DNA of 20,409 nucleotides from an uncultured Clostridium sp. (GCA_934717555.1 CAKUYY010000024.1:1-20409); one strand, 5' to 3'; shown: positions 1 to 7,306, counted from the first letter of the stretch. Made by a program: numbers and translations. Notes: generated by a model from the sequence alone, not told the origin.

Positions 1-383
1 ATGTAGGGCAGGGAGACCAGTCTCCTCTGGAAATCCGGAAGCTCTGGGGATCAGACAAGATCATTGGTGTGACCGCGAAAACGGTGGAACAGGCCCGCCG
101 TGCCCAGCAGGAAGGTGCCTCTTATTTGGGGGTAGGAGCTGCCTTTGCCACTTCTACCAAACAAGATGCGGTCACCATTCCTAGGGAGCGTTATCGGGAA
201 ATTACGCAGAGTGTGGATATCCCGGTGGTGGCGATCGGCGGGATTCATGCTGAAAATGTTTTGCAATTACGGGGAAGCGGAATTGCCGGCGTGGCGGTGG
301 TATCCGCGCTGTTTGCACAGCCGGATATTGAAAAGGCAGCCCGCCAATTATGTGGATTGGCGGAACAGGTGATAAAGGAATGA
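1..383 (+). CDS. thiE: Thiamine-phosphate synthase, 5' end missing
   Basis: Joins HMP-PP and thiazole phosphate (THZ-P) to make thiamine monophosphate in the cytoplasm. The reading frame is open from base 3, with no start in the window, and ends at TGA 381-383, so 126 C-terminal residues are present out of roughly 210. Visible family landmarks are a VGQGD segment at the very left edge, DKIIGVTAKTVEQA, the YLGVGAAFATSTK substrate-loop region (usually GVGPIFPTxTK), and the phosphate-binding VVAIGGI segment followed by GVAVVSALF near the end of the TIM barrel. The GTG at base 69 is internal to conserved sequence and is not a real start. The stop codon overlaps the next gene by four bases (ATGA), so translation is probably coupled to the HAD phosphatase and thiD. 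Identification is firm; the promoter and any TPP riboswitch would lie left of the window. Confidence 0.93.
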   Translation, partial: VGQGDQSPLEIRKLWGSDKIIGVTAKTVEQARRAQQEGASYLGVGAAFATSTKQDAVTIPRERYREITQSVDIPVVAIGGIHAENVLQLRGSGIAGVAVVSALFAQPDIEKAARQLCGLAEQVIKE

Positions 384-1060
384 CCTATCAGGGTATTATT
401 TTTGATTTGGACGGGACACTGTTAGATTCCATGAAAATGTGGGAAAATGTAGGTCGGGATTATTTGCAGAAACAAGGGATCTCGGCTCCAGAAAACCTCT
501 CCCGCCGCCTGCGTTCCTTAAGTTTTATACAGGCAGCCCGGCTTTTCCAAGAAGAGTTTGGGGTTCAGCAATCCCTCACTGAAATTTTAAAAGAAATTTA
601 TCAGATTCCAGAGGATCAGTACCGTCTGCATATACCTCTAAAGTCAGGGGCGAAAGAGCTGCTGGATGCTTTGCGGGAAAAAAATATCCCAATATGTGTG
701 GCGACAGAAACAGACCTGGATTCTGCGGAAAGTGCCTTAAAACGATTACAGGTTCTGGACTATTTTGCATTTGTGCTTAGTTGCCAGAATCTAGGGATTG
801 GCAAAACAGATCCCTTTATCTATCGGGAAGCGGCTAAGAGTATGCAAATCCCTTCAGAAAAAACGCTGGTAATCGAGGATAGCCTCTACAGCGTACGGAC
901 AGCTAAGCGGGCGGGCTTTTCTGTGGCTGGAGTGTACGACGCTTCCTCCGCATCAGATTGGCAGGAAATACAGGCTATCAGTGATCTGTCCGTAGTTTCC
1001 TTAGATCAATTAATTCCCCTTATTATCCCGGCGAAAGGACAGGAGGAAGAAAAATTATGA
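380..1060 (+). CDS. HAD-superfamily phosphatase in thiamine operon
   Basis: A 226-residue haloacid dehalogenase-like hydrolase. Motif I is FDLDGTLLDS with nucleophile Asp9 and acid/base Asp11. Motif II lies near VATETD (about residues 107-112), motif III is Lys142 in GIGKTD, and motif IV is VIEDS with Glu166/Asp167. Residues 15-90 form an alpha-helical cap of the phosphoglycolate phosphatase/beta-phosphoglucomutase type. I chose ATG 380 rather than the in-frame ATG 350: it sits in an ATGA overlap with thiE, has AGGTGA at 366-371 eight bases upstream, and makes the protein begin just before motif I as is usual. It also overlaps thiD by ATGA at its end. The substrate cannot be read from sequence. 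Its place between thiE and thiD suggests a phosphorylated thiamine intermediate such as thiamine monophosphate or HMP phosphate, but a general sugar-phosphate phosphatase is equally possible. Confidence 0.9.
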   Translation: MTYQGIIFDLDGTLLDSMKMWENVGRDYLQKQGISAPENLSRRLRSLSFIQAARLFQEEFGVQQSLTEILKEIYQIPEDQYRLHIPLKSGAKELLDALREKNIPICVATETDLDSAESALKRLQVLDYFAFVLSCQNLGIGKTDPFIYREAAKSMQIPSEKTLVIEDSLYSVRTAKRAGFSVAGVYDASSASDWQEIQAISDLSVVSLDQLIPLIIPAKGQEEEKL

Positions 1061-1842
1061 AAAAAGTATTGACTATAGCGGGATCAGATTGCAGTGGAGG
1101 TGCAGGGATTCAGGCAGATCTCAAAACAATGACAGCGCATAAGGTTTATGGAATGAGTGTGATTACCGCTTTAACAGCCCAGAATACCACAGGGGTTTAT
1201 GGCGTAATGGAAGCCTCTCCTGAATTTGTAGCAAAACAGATCGATTGCGTGATGACTGATATTTTTCCGGACGCTGTAAAAGTTGGAATGGTATCCTCCT
1301 CTGGTATTATTCATGTCATTTCAGAGAAATTTCAGGAATATGCGGTTAAAAATATTGTTGTAGATCCGGTAATGGTTTCCACCAGTGGAAGTAAACTGTT
1401 GAGCGACGACGCAATAAAAGCACTTACGGGGGAATTGCTTCCCCTTGCAGATGTTATAACCCCCAATATCCCGGAAGCGGAGGTTCTCAGCGGATATTCC
1501 ATTTCCCATAAGGAAGATATGCTGAAAGCCGCCAAGATTCTTTCCCAGCGGTTTGAAGTGGATATCTTGATCAAAGGAGGACACTTGGAAAATTCCGCCG
1601 ATGACCTTTTATATCAGCGGGATGGCGGAGAAATCTGGTACACATGTCAACGTGTGGATAATCCCAATACCCATGGGACAGGATGTACATTATCCTCCGC
1701 AATTGCCTGCGGCCTGGCTCAAGGACTTTCCAAGCAAGAGAGCGTGGAAAAGGCCAAAAAATATATAGTAGCCGCGTTAAAAGCGCAACTTAATTTAGGG
1801 AAAGGCAGTGGTCCTCTTGACCATTGTTGTATCCTTTCATAA
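1057..1842 (+). CDS. thiD: Hydroxymethylpyrimidine/phosphomethylpyrimidine kinase
   Basis: Phosphorylates HMP and HMP-P to HMP-PP, the pyrimidine substrate of ThiE. The 261-residue length is typical of the ribokinase-fold ThiD family. Visible motifs are AGSDCSGGAGIQADLKT (residues 8-24, substrate binding), VVDPVM (101-106), TPNIPEAE (135-142), LIKGGH (171-176, nucleotide side) and HGTGCTLSSA (206-215), which carries the anion hole and Cys210. The C-terminus GKGSGPLDH matches the usual GxGxGPxxH ending. The start overlaps the HAD stop (ATGA, 1057-1060) and has AGGAGG at 1041-1046. It is the last gene of the thiamine operon and is followed after about 55 bases by a strong terminator. PdxK-type pyridoxal kinases are related, but the thiE context and motifs favour ThiD. 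Confidence 0.95.
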   Translation: MKKVLTIAGSDCSGGAGIQADLKTMTAHKVYGMSVITALTAQNTTGVYGVMEASPEFVAKQIDCVMTDIFPDAVKVGMVSSSGIIHVISEKFQEYAVKNIVVDPVMVSTSGSKLLSDDAIKALTGELLPLADVITPNIPEAEVLSGYSISHKEDMLKAAKILSQRFEVDILIKGGHLENSADDLLYQRDGGEIWYTCQRVDNPNTHGTGCTLSSAIACGLAQGLSKQESVEKAKKYIVAALKAQLNLGKGSGPLDHCCILS

Positions 1843-1899
1843 AAAAGCTGATACAAAATAAAACTGTATTCGTAAATAAAAACGCAATCTGAAAAATAG

Positions 1900-1950
1900 A
1901 AATCCTGTATCGAGACAGGCTTTGACAGCTGATCGATACAGGATTTTTTA
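1900..1950 (+). terminator. Rho-independent terminator after thiD
   Basis: AATCCTGTATCGA at 1901-1913 pairs perfectly with TCGATACAGGATT at 1933-1945, extended by an A-T pair at 1900/1946, around a 19-base loop. The right arm runs straight into a U-tract (ATTTTTTA, 1943-1950). This is a classical intrinsic terminator closing the thiamine operon. Confidence 0.85.
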
Positions 1951-2102
1951 TATTCCGTTTTCCATGTAAACCTATTATCCAATAAAAATACGGAAAAGTT
2001 TCAGTTGCCTTCTTCTTACAGAGAAAAAACGGATCTGTTTTTAATAAGTTTAAATTTTTATAGAAAATAGCTTGTTTTATCGCCGATTATATCAATAAAA
2101 TA

Positions 2103-2132
2103 TTTACATTTTATATTGTGATGTGTTAAAAT
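2103..2132 (+). promoter_or_regulatory. Sigma-A promoter candidate for the fusion gene
   Basis: TTTACA at 2103-2108 (5 of 6 to TTGACA) is 18 bases from TAAAAT at 2127-2132 (5 of 6 to TATAAT). A TG dinucleotide at 2124-2125 gives an extended -10. Transcription would begin near 2139, leaving a leader of about 150 bases. In such AT-rich DNA chance matches are common, so this is a prediction only. Confidence 0.45.
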
Positions 2133-2289
2133 ATTTCTATGTTTTACAGAAAAAAGTATTTTTATCATGTCCTTTGATTTTGTAAGAAAGAAAATATCCC
2201 AGGAATCATAAAATACTTATATTTTTTAATTGATAGACATATAGAAAACAGCGATTATAAAAAAGATTTGATATGTGGGGGAATATAAT

Positions 2290-4821
2290 ATGAAACTCGC
2301 TTTTTCAACATTGGCCTGTCCAAATTTTTCCTGGCCAGAGATCTATTCTATGGCCAAGGACATTGGGTTTGACGGTATCGAGATAAGGGGCTTAGGAAAC
2401 GATATTTTTGCGGTAAAATCCCCTCCTTTTACAGAGGAACAATTACCGGAAACCCTGAGAAAACTAAATGCGTTGCGGTTGGAAATCCCTTGCCTTTCTT
2501 CTGCCTGTTGTCTGAAATTCGCGGAAAAAGTGGAAGAAAATAAAAAGGAAATCACCGAATATATCAAGCTTGCTCAAAAAATTTCAGCCCCTTATATCCG
2601 GGTGCTGGCGGATCTGGCTCCCATGCCCGAAGGGGAAGTGGACGATAACATTGTACTGGACCAACTTCGGGAGCTGATTCCCTTGGCAGAAGAGGCAGGC
2701 GTCACCCTGCTGATTGAGACCAATGGTGTTTATGCGGATACATCCCGCTTACGCAAATTGTTGAAACAGCTTTCCAGTGACGCGGTAGCGGCCCTGTGGG
2801 ACATGCATCATCCTTATCGCTTCATGGGGGAACAGCCTGAAGAAACCGTGCAAAATTTAGGTGCTTATATCAAATATGTCCATGTGAAGGATTCTGTCAT
2901 GCAGGATGGGCAGGTACAATACCGTATGATGGGGGAAGGAGATCTGCCGATCCGGGAAATGATGCGGGCGTTGCAGTCTATTTGCTATGAGGGATACGTA
3001 TCCTTGGAATGGGTAAAACGCTGGTCCGCTGATCTAAGCGACGCGGGTATTGTATTTCCTCAGTTTATTCATTATATGGAAGGCTATGCTGGAAGAGATA
3101 CCGCTCGAAGCGTTTTGTTTGATAACAAAACCAAAACAGGAAAATATGTATGGGAAAAGGATACCTTGATTGACTTAACATTTCCACAAGTTCTGGATCG
3201 TATGGCGGAAGAGTTTCCAGATCAGTACGCTTTCCGGTGTACTACGGTGGATTATACGAGGACTTATGCCGAGTTCCGTGACGATGTGGACACTTTTGCA
3301 AGGGCGTTCATTGCCATGGGTGTGAAAAAGGGAGATAAAGTAGCCATCTGGGCCACCAATCTTCCGCAATGGTATATCACTTTTTGGGCGACCGTAAAAA
3401 TTGGGGCAATTCTCGTGACAGTCAATACCGGATATAAAATTCATGAGGCAGAGTATCTTTTACGGCAGTCAGACACGCACACATTGGTGATGATTGAAGG
3501 CTTTAAGGATTCCAATTATGCCGGTATCATCAATGAATTGTGTCCAGAATTGAAACATACGATTCCTGGGAAACATATTCATTGTCAGAAGCTTCCCTTC
3601 CTGCGCAATATTATTACAGTGGGATTTCAGCAGGAGGGTTGCTTGGATTGGAATCAAGCGATGGCGCTTTCCGAAAAAGTTCCTGTGGAACGTGTGTATC
3701 AGCGCGCGGCGCTGGTCAACCGCCACGATGTGTGCAATATACAATACACATCCGGCACCACTGGGTTTCCTAAAGGGGTTATGCTGACCCATTACAATGT
3801 GGTAAACAATGGAAAAAATATCGGGGATTGTATGGATTTATCTACCGCGGACAGGATGATGATTCATGTCCCCATGTTCCATTGCTTTGGGATGGTATTG
3901 GCCATGACGGCCTCCATGACCCATGGAGTTACCATATCCCCAATCCCAGCTTTTTCGCCAAAGGCGTCCTTGGCATGCATCAATCAGGAAAAAATCACCT
4001 GTTTTCACGGGGTACCCACTATGTTTATCGCTATGCTGGAACATCCGGACTTTCCTCAGACAGACTTCCAGTATATGCGCACCGGCATTATGGCTGGCAG
4101 CCCCTGCCCGGTTAAAGTGATGCAGGATGTTGTGGAAAAGATGCATATGAAGGAGATCACCATTGTCTATGGACAGACGGAAGCCTCTCCCGGCTGCACC
4201 CAAAGCCGGGTAGACGATCCCATGGATGTGCGGGTCAACACAGTGGGAAGAAACCTGCCTGGAGTGGAGTGCAAAATTGTATCCCCAGAAACAGGGGAAG
4301 ATCTTCCGGATAATGTAGATGGGGAATTTGTTGCACGTGGATACAATATTATGAAGGGTTATTATAAAATGCCAGCAGCCACTGCAGCGGCGATTGATGA
4401 AGACGGCTGGCTACATACCGGGGATCTGGCGCGCCGTTTACCCGATGGAAATTATAAAATTACCGGACGTATTAAGGATATGATTATCCGGGGCGGGGAA
4501 AACATTTATCCCAAGGAAATAGAAGACTTTATCTATCACCATCCCAAAGTAAAGGATGTACAGGTGATAGGAGTACCTGATAAACAGTATGGGGAAGAAA
4601 TTATGGCCTATGTGATCCTGAAAGAGGATGAAGACATGACGGAAGAAGAGTTAAAAGATTATGTGCGGGATCATATGGCGAAACATAAAACCCCGCGTTA
4701 TGTGGCCTTTGTTTCTGAGTTTCCCATGAATGCGGCGGGGAAAATATTGAAATATAAAATGCGGGAGATGGCGGTGGAAAGACTGAAACTCCGGGAAGCT
4801 AGTGAAATCGTAACAGCATGA
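2290..4821 (+). CDS. TIM-barrel isomerase-like / acyl-CoA synthetase fusion
   Basis: An 843-residue two-domain protein in one uninterrupted frame. Residues 1-265 resemble the sugar phosphate isomerase/epimerase (xylose-isomerase-like, AP_endonuc_2) TIM barrel. Its likely metal set is Glu143 (LIETNG), Asp171 (WDMHH), His198 (YVHVKD) and Glu240 (SLEW). Residues about 287-843 are a complete AMP-forming acyl-CoA synthetase of the FadD/YngI-like type. They include the P-loop YTSGTTGFPKG (486-496), YGQTE (627-631), TGD (710-712), the hinge GRIKD (726-730) and the adenylation lysine Lys818 in NAAGK. Both halves look catalytically intact, with a short linker at 266-286. I chose ATG 2290, with GGGGGA at 2277-2282 seven bases upstream; GTG 2275 is in frame but overlaps that site. 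It is flanked by its own promoter and terminator, so no operon partner reveals the substrate. CoA ligation of a carboxylic acid is the safe call; the barrel's reaction is unknown. Confidence 0.9.
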   Translation: MKLAFSTLACPNFSWPEIYSMAKDIGFDGIEIRGLGNDIFAVKSPPFTEEQLPETLRKLNALRLEIPCLSSACCLKFAEKVEENKKEITEYIKLAQKISAPYIRVLADLAPMPEGEVDDNIVLDQLRELIPLAEEAGVTLLIETNGVYADTSRLRKLLKQLSSDAVAALWDMHHPYRFMGEQPEETVQNLGAYIKYVHVKDSVMQDGQVQYRMMGEGDLPIREMMRALQSICYEGYVSLEWVKRWSADLSDAGIVFPQFIHYMEGYAGRDTARSVLFDNKTKTGKYVWEKDTLIDLTFPQVLDRMAEEFPDQYAFRCTTVDYTRTYAEFRDDVDTFARAFIAMGVKKGDKVAIWATNLPQWYITFWATVKIGAILVTVNTGYKIHEAEYLLRQSDTHTLVMIEGFKDSNYAGIINELCPELKHTIPGKHIHCQKLPFLRNIITVGFQQEGCLDWNQAMALSEKVPVERVYQRAALVNRHDVCNIQYTSGTTGFPKGVMLTHYNVVNNGKNIGDCMDLSTADRMMIHVPMFHCFGMVLAMTASMTHGVTISPIPAFSPKASLACINQEKITCFHGVPTMFIAMLEHPDFPQTDFQYMRTGIMAGSPCPVKVMQDVVEKMHMKEITIVYGQTEASPGCTQSRVDDPMDVRVNTVGRNLPGVECKIVSPETGEDLPDNVDGEFVARGYNIMKGYYKMPAATAAAIDEDGWLHTGDLARRLPDGNYKITGRIKDMIIRGGENIYPKEIEDFIYHHPKVKDVQVIGVPDKQYGEEIMAYVILKEDEDMTEEELKDYVRDHMAKHKTPRYVAFVSEFPMNAAGKILKYKMREMAVERLKLREASEIVTA

Positions 4822-4958
4822 TAGTACCTTATACAAAGTTTATCGTTAGATGAATACAACAGACAGGCACCTTTACAGAAAAGGATTTACAGCCTGAAAA
4901 TCAAACGACTTCCAGGAAAATAAAGAGATATTAAATACTTAAAAGTTAATGCGGTTTG

Positions 4959-5001
4959 ATGAGCTTGTTTGGAGATTCGATCCAGAACAAGCTCATTTTT
5001 T
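4959..5001 (+). terminator. Rho-independent terminator after the fusion gene
   Basis: ATGAGCTTGTT at 4959-4969 pairs perfectly with AACAAGCTCAT at 4986-4996. Inside the loop TGGA (4970-4973) and TCCA (4981-4984) can extend the helix past one bulged G. Six T's follow (4996-5001). This makes the fusion gene monocistronic. The rest of 4822-5120 holds only the promoter for the next gene. Confidence 0.85.
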
Positions 5002-5034
5002 AGAATCGGACATGAAAAAATGGAATTTCTATGG

Positions 5035-5063
5035 TTTACTTGTATCAGATTATTGATTATAAT
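5035..5063 (+). promoter_or_regulatory. Promoter candidate for the DUF5131 gene
   Basis: TTTACT at 5035-5040 (4 of 6 to consensus) is 17 bases from a perfect TATAAT at 5058-5063. Transcription from about 5070 would give a 50-base leader containing the AAGGAAGGAAG ribosome binding site just before GTG 5121. Confidence 0.55.
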
Positions 5064-5120
5064 GATATTAAATTCACGATAAAGAAACGCAGAGTAATCA
5101 ATAAGGAAGGAAGAGACTAA

Positions 5121-6224
5121 GTGGTTATCTGGAATCCCTGGCATGGATGTAAAAAGATTTCTCCAGGATGCCAAAATTGCTATGTCTATCGCAGGGACAG
5201 CCAGTTTGGGAAAGACAGCAGTACAGTGGTAAAAACACAGAATTTTTCTCTTCCTATACAAACCGATAAAACGGGTGAGTACCGGTTGCAGGATACCGAG
5301 GAAGCTGTTTATACCTGTATGACGTCGGACTTTTTTCTGCCAGAAGCTGATTTATGGCGGGAAGAAGCTTGGCGGATGATTCGGCAGAGGGATGACCTTC
5401 ATTTTGTCATCATTACCAAACGGATTTATCGGTTTCAAGAATGTATTCCAGATGACTGGGAAGATGGATATGACAACGTCACCATTATTTGTACTTGCGA
5501 AAATCAGGAGCAGGCGGACGCGCGTCTACCCGTTTTTCTTAATTGCCCGATTAAACACCGTGAGATTATAGAGGAACCTTTACTGGAAGAAATCCATATC
5601 GAATCCTACCTTTCCGGCGGAAAGATTCAGGCGGTGACCTGTGGAGGAGAATCCGGGGAGAATGCCAGGCTTTGCGACTATGGCTGGATTTTAGAAACCC
5701 GCCGGCAATGTATGGCTTATGAAGTGGCATTTCATTTCAAACAGACAGGGGCGCAGTTTAGAAAAGACGGTAAAACCTATCGGATCAGGCGGGCCCTTCA
5801 GATCTCCCAAGCGCAAAGGGCGGGTATCGATTATGATCCGGATAAAAGAGAAAGATCCCCTTTGCTCATAATGTCCATAGAGGATATTTTAAGCAGGCTA
5901 TCACGATCTTCTTTTCGCAGTCGGTTTCAGCTTTCTTTAGAGGAGATTGCTTATATCCAGTCCAAAGGGATGGAAACCATCCGCAGCCATGCGGAAGACT
6001 TTGTCCGTCAGAGATTGGCTCCCGCTAGGATACCGAATGACGGAAAACAAACTCCTATGCGGGGACATCCGGTTTTTATCGCTCAACACGCCACGGCAAC
6101 TTGTTGCCGTGGTTGCCTGAAAAAGTGGCATGATATTCCCAAAGGAAGGGAATTGACGGATAAAGAACAGGAATATGTGGTATCTATCATTATGAACTGG
6201 CTATATCGGCAGATAAAAATGTAG
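5121..6224 (+). CDS. DUF5131 (Gp37/Gp68-like) plus DUF4186 fusion protein
   Basis: A 367-residue protein of unknown function with two recognisable parts. Residues 1 to about 235 match the DUF5131, or phage Gp37/Gp68-like, family. They begin with WNPWHGCKKISPGCQNCY, which has cysteines 10, 17 and 20 (CX6CX2C), and later have FVIITKR (95-101) and CGGESG (174-179). Residues about 255-362 match DUF4186: helices LSLEEIAYIQSKG and HAEDFVRQRLAPA, then GHPVFIAQHATATCCRGC with His323, Cys328, Cys329 and Cys332, then WHDIPKGRELT. Both cysteine clusters look suited to metal or Fe-S binding, which is an inference. DUF5131 and DUF4186 are often separate proteins as I know them, so the fusion is notable. 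The start is GTG 5121 behind AAGGAAGGAAG; no ATG fits because conserved sequence begins at residue 3. Despite the 'phage' family name there are no phage genes nearby. It has its own promoter and a weak terminator. Confidence 0.85.
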   Translation: MVIWNPWHGCKKISPGCQNCYVYRRDSQFGKDSSTVVKTQNFSLPIQTDKTGEYRLQDTEEAVYTCMTSDFFLPEADLWREEAWRMIRQRDDLHFVIITKRIYRFQECIPDDWEDGYDNVTIICTCENQEQADARLPVFLNCPIKHREIIEEPLLEEIHIESYLSGGKIQAVTCGGESGENARLCDYGWILETRRQCMAYEVAFHFKQTGAQFRKDGKTYRIRRALQISQAQRAGIDYDPDKRERSPLLIMSIEDILSRLSRSSFRSRFQLSLEEIAYIQSKGMETIRSHAEDFVRQRLAPARIPNDGKQTPMRGHPVFIAQHATATCCRGCLKKWHDIPKGRELTDKEQEYVVSIIMNWLYRQIKM

Positions 6225-6248
6225 AGGAAAGGAGGAGGGCTATACGCT

Positions 6249-6268
6249 AAGCATGTAATGCTTTTCTT
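6249..6268 (+). terminator. Weak terminator candidate after the DUF5131 gene
   Basis: AAGCAT at 6249-6254 pairs with ATGCTT at 6258-6263 around a three-base GTA loop, followed by TTCTT. The stem is only six pairs with two G-C, so termination would be inefficient. It is the only candidate between this gene and pyrH. Confidence 0.3.
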
Positions 6269-6399
6269 GTGAACCTTGATATGAAATTAGTTTACCTTTT
6301 CTTGAATCCCAGTATTCATTGGGGAAAATAGCCGGGAAAGGTTTTGTTAAAAAATTTTGATTTTGAAATCATGGAATATTTTTCTAAGTTTCCTTATAA

Positions 6400-6427
6400 T
6401 TGTTTGATTCATCCCTGAATATATAAT
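6400..6427 (+). promoter_or_regulatory. Weak promoter candidate for the pyrH-polC operon
   Basis: A perfect TATAAT at 6422-6427 lies 16 bases after TTGTTT at 6400-6405, which matches only the TTG half of the -35 consensus. A second TATAAT at 6395-6400 has no better -35. One of these probably starts the large operon, but the sequence does not decide which. Confidence 0.3.
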
Positions 6428-6592
6428 CAATTGGGGAACCAGAAGTTATCTGTGAGGATTGGCTATCATAAAAATAAGTAGAAATTTTAACAAAGGATGA
6501 ATATTATCACGATTCGTAGAGAAAAGCTTTACATCGATATCCAACTATTGTAAGATAAAGAGTAACAAATTGTTATTTGGGGAGTGTTGAAT

Positions 6593-7306
6593 TTGCAGCC
6601 AAAGTATAAAAGAATTTTGCTGAAGCTGAGTGGGGAATCCTTAGCGGGATCTGGCAAACATGGAATTGATGAGCAGACTGTACTATCTATTGGCAATGCT
6701 ATTAAACAATGCGCGGATATGGGTGTAGAAATTGGCATTGTGGTAGGCGGGGGAAACTTCTGGAGAGGCCGTAGCAGCGGCAATATGGACCGTACCCGCG
6801 CGGATCACATGGGGATGTTGGCCACAGTGATCAATGCGTTAGGCGTGGCGGACGCATTGGAGCAGATGGGGGTTTCCGTCAGGGTACAGACAGCAATTTC
6901 CATGCAGCAGGTGGCAGAGCCATATATCCGGAGCCGGGCGGTCCGTCATTTGGAAAAAGGCCGTGTTGTGATATTTGGTTGTGGAACAGGAAACCCATTC
7001 TTTTCTACGGATACCGCTGCGGCATTGCGTGCCGCAGAAATTGATGCGGATATTATCTTGAAAGCAACTATGGTAGACGGCGTTTATGACAGTGATCCCA
7101 AAAAGAACCCTGACGCCGTTAAATATGAGACCCTATCCTTTTTGGATGTGTTAAACCAAGGGCTACAAGTGATGGACAGCACAGCAGCTTCCATGTGTAA
7201 GGATAACCATATCCCGATCTTGGTTTTTAGCATAGAGAATCCCCAAAATATTGTAGATGCCGTGTGCGGATGTCCTATCGGTACACTGGTGAAGGAGGAA
7301 GTATAA
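6593..7306 (+). CDS. pyrH: Uridylate kinase (UMP kinase)
   Basis: Phosphorylates UMP to UDP in pyrimidine nucleotide synthesis, as a cytoplasmic hexamer of the amino-acid-kinase fold. The 237-residue length is normal. Visible motifs are KRILLKLSGE at the N-terminus, GGGNFWRG (nucleotide/phosphate loop), DRTRADHMGMLATVINA, FGCGTGNPFFSTDTAAALRA (UMP-binding side), LKATMVDGVYDSDP and a C-terminal GTLVKEE. The start is a judgement: GTG 6584 is in frame but collides with the GGGGAG ribosome binding site at 6579-6584. TTG 6593 is eight bases behind that site and gives the usual N-terminus QPKYKRILLKLSGE. The stop shares one base with the frr start (TAATG, 7304-7308), so the two are translationally coupled. 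It heads the large operon that continues to polC. Confidence 0.95.
   Translation: MQPKYKRILLKLSGESLAGSGKHGIDEQTVLSIGNAIKQCADMGVEIGIVVGGGNFWRGRSSGNMDRTRADHMGMLATVINALGVADALEQMGVSVRVQTAISMQQVAEPYIRSRAVRHLEKGRVVIFGCGTGNPFFSTDTAAALRAAEIDADIILKATMVDGVYDSDPKKNPDAVKYETLSFLDVLNQGLQVMDSTAASMCKDNHIPILVFSIENPQNIVDAVCGCPIGTLVKEEV

Larger units (their letters stand above)
1843..2289. other. AT-rich intergenic region: terminator plus promoter
   Basis: This 447-base gap separates thiD from the fusion gene. The left part holds the thiD terminator (1900-1950). From about 1950 it is very AT-rich and contains no ORF I would support. It holds a promoter candidate at 2103-2132. An imperfect, A/T-only inverted repeat lies in the presumed leader, AAGTATTTTTAT at 2154-2165 against ATAAAATACTT at 2208-2218, and is too weak to call a regulatory structure. 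The presumed 5' leader of roughly 150 bases is long, but I recognise no riboswitch or T-box in it. Confidence 0.6.
6225..6592. other. Intergenic region without a supported gene
   Basis: 368 AT-rich bases between the DUF5131 gene and pyrH. The left end carries a very strong Shine-Dalgarno-like run (AAAGGAGGAGGG, 6228-6239) that leads only to ATG-TAA at 6253-6258, then a small hairpin. A promoter candidate for the pyrH operon lies at 6400-6427, and the pyrH ribosome binding site GGGGAG at 6579-6584. The rpsB-tsf genes that often precede pyrH in Firmicutes are absent. I recognise no structured RNA here. Confidence 0.55.

Noticed and set aside
350..379. Upstream ATG for the HAD phosphatase adding ten residues
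   Set aside because: It lies inside the thiE coding end, has no ribosome site, and ATG 380 has AGGTGA at the right distance and an ATGA overlap.
3838..4203. 121-residue open frame on the - strand inside the acyl-CoA synthetase half
   Set aside because: It is antisense to highly conserved adenylation-domain sequence and its translation resembles no family.
2290..4821. Two separate genes or a frameshift between isomerase and synthetase halves
   Set aside because: The frame is continuous through the linker (about 3085-3150), with no stop and no ribosome site plus start codon at the junction.
4822..5034. Small RNA or extra gene after the fusion gene
   Set aside because: Apart from the terminator hairpin there is no open frame, no further stem and no family I recognise.
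5121..6224. Prophage remnant suggested by the Gp37/Gp68 family name
   Set aside because: No integrase, structural, replication or lysis genes and no attachment-site repeats flank it; the neighbours are ordinary chromosomal genes.
7264..7305. Earlier start for frr inside pyrH
   Set aside because: The added residues are pyrH sequence in another frame, and ATG 7306 has a strong AAGGAGG and gives the normal 184-residue protein.
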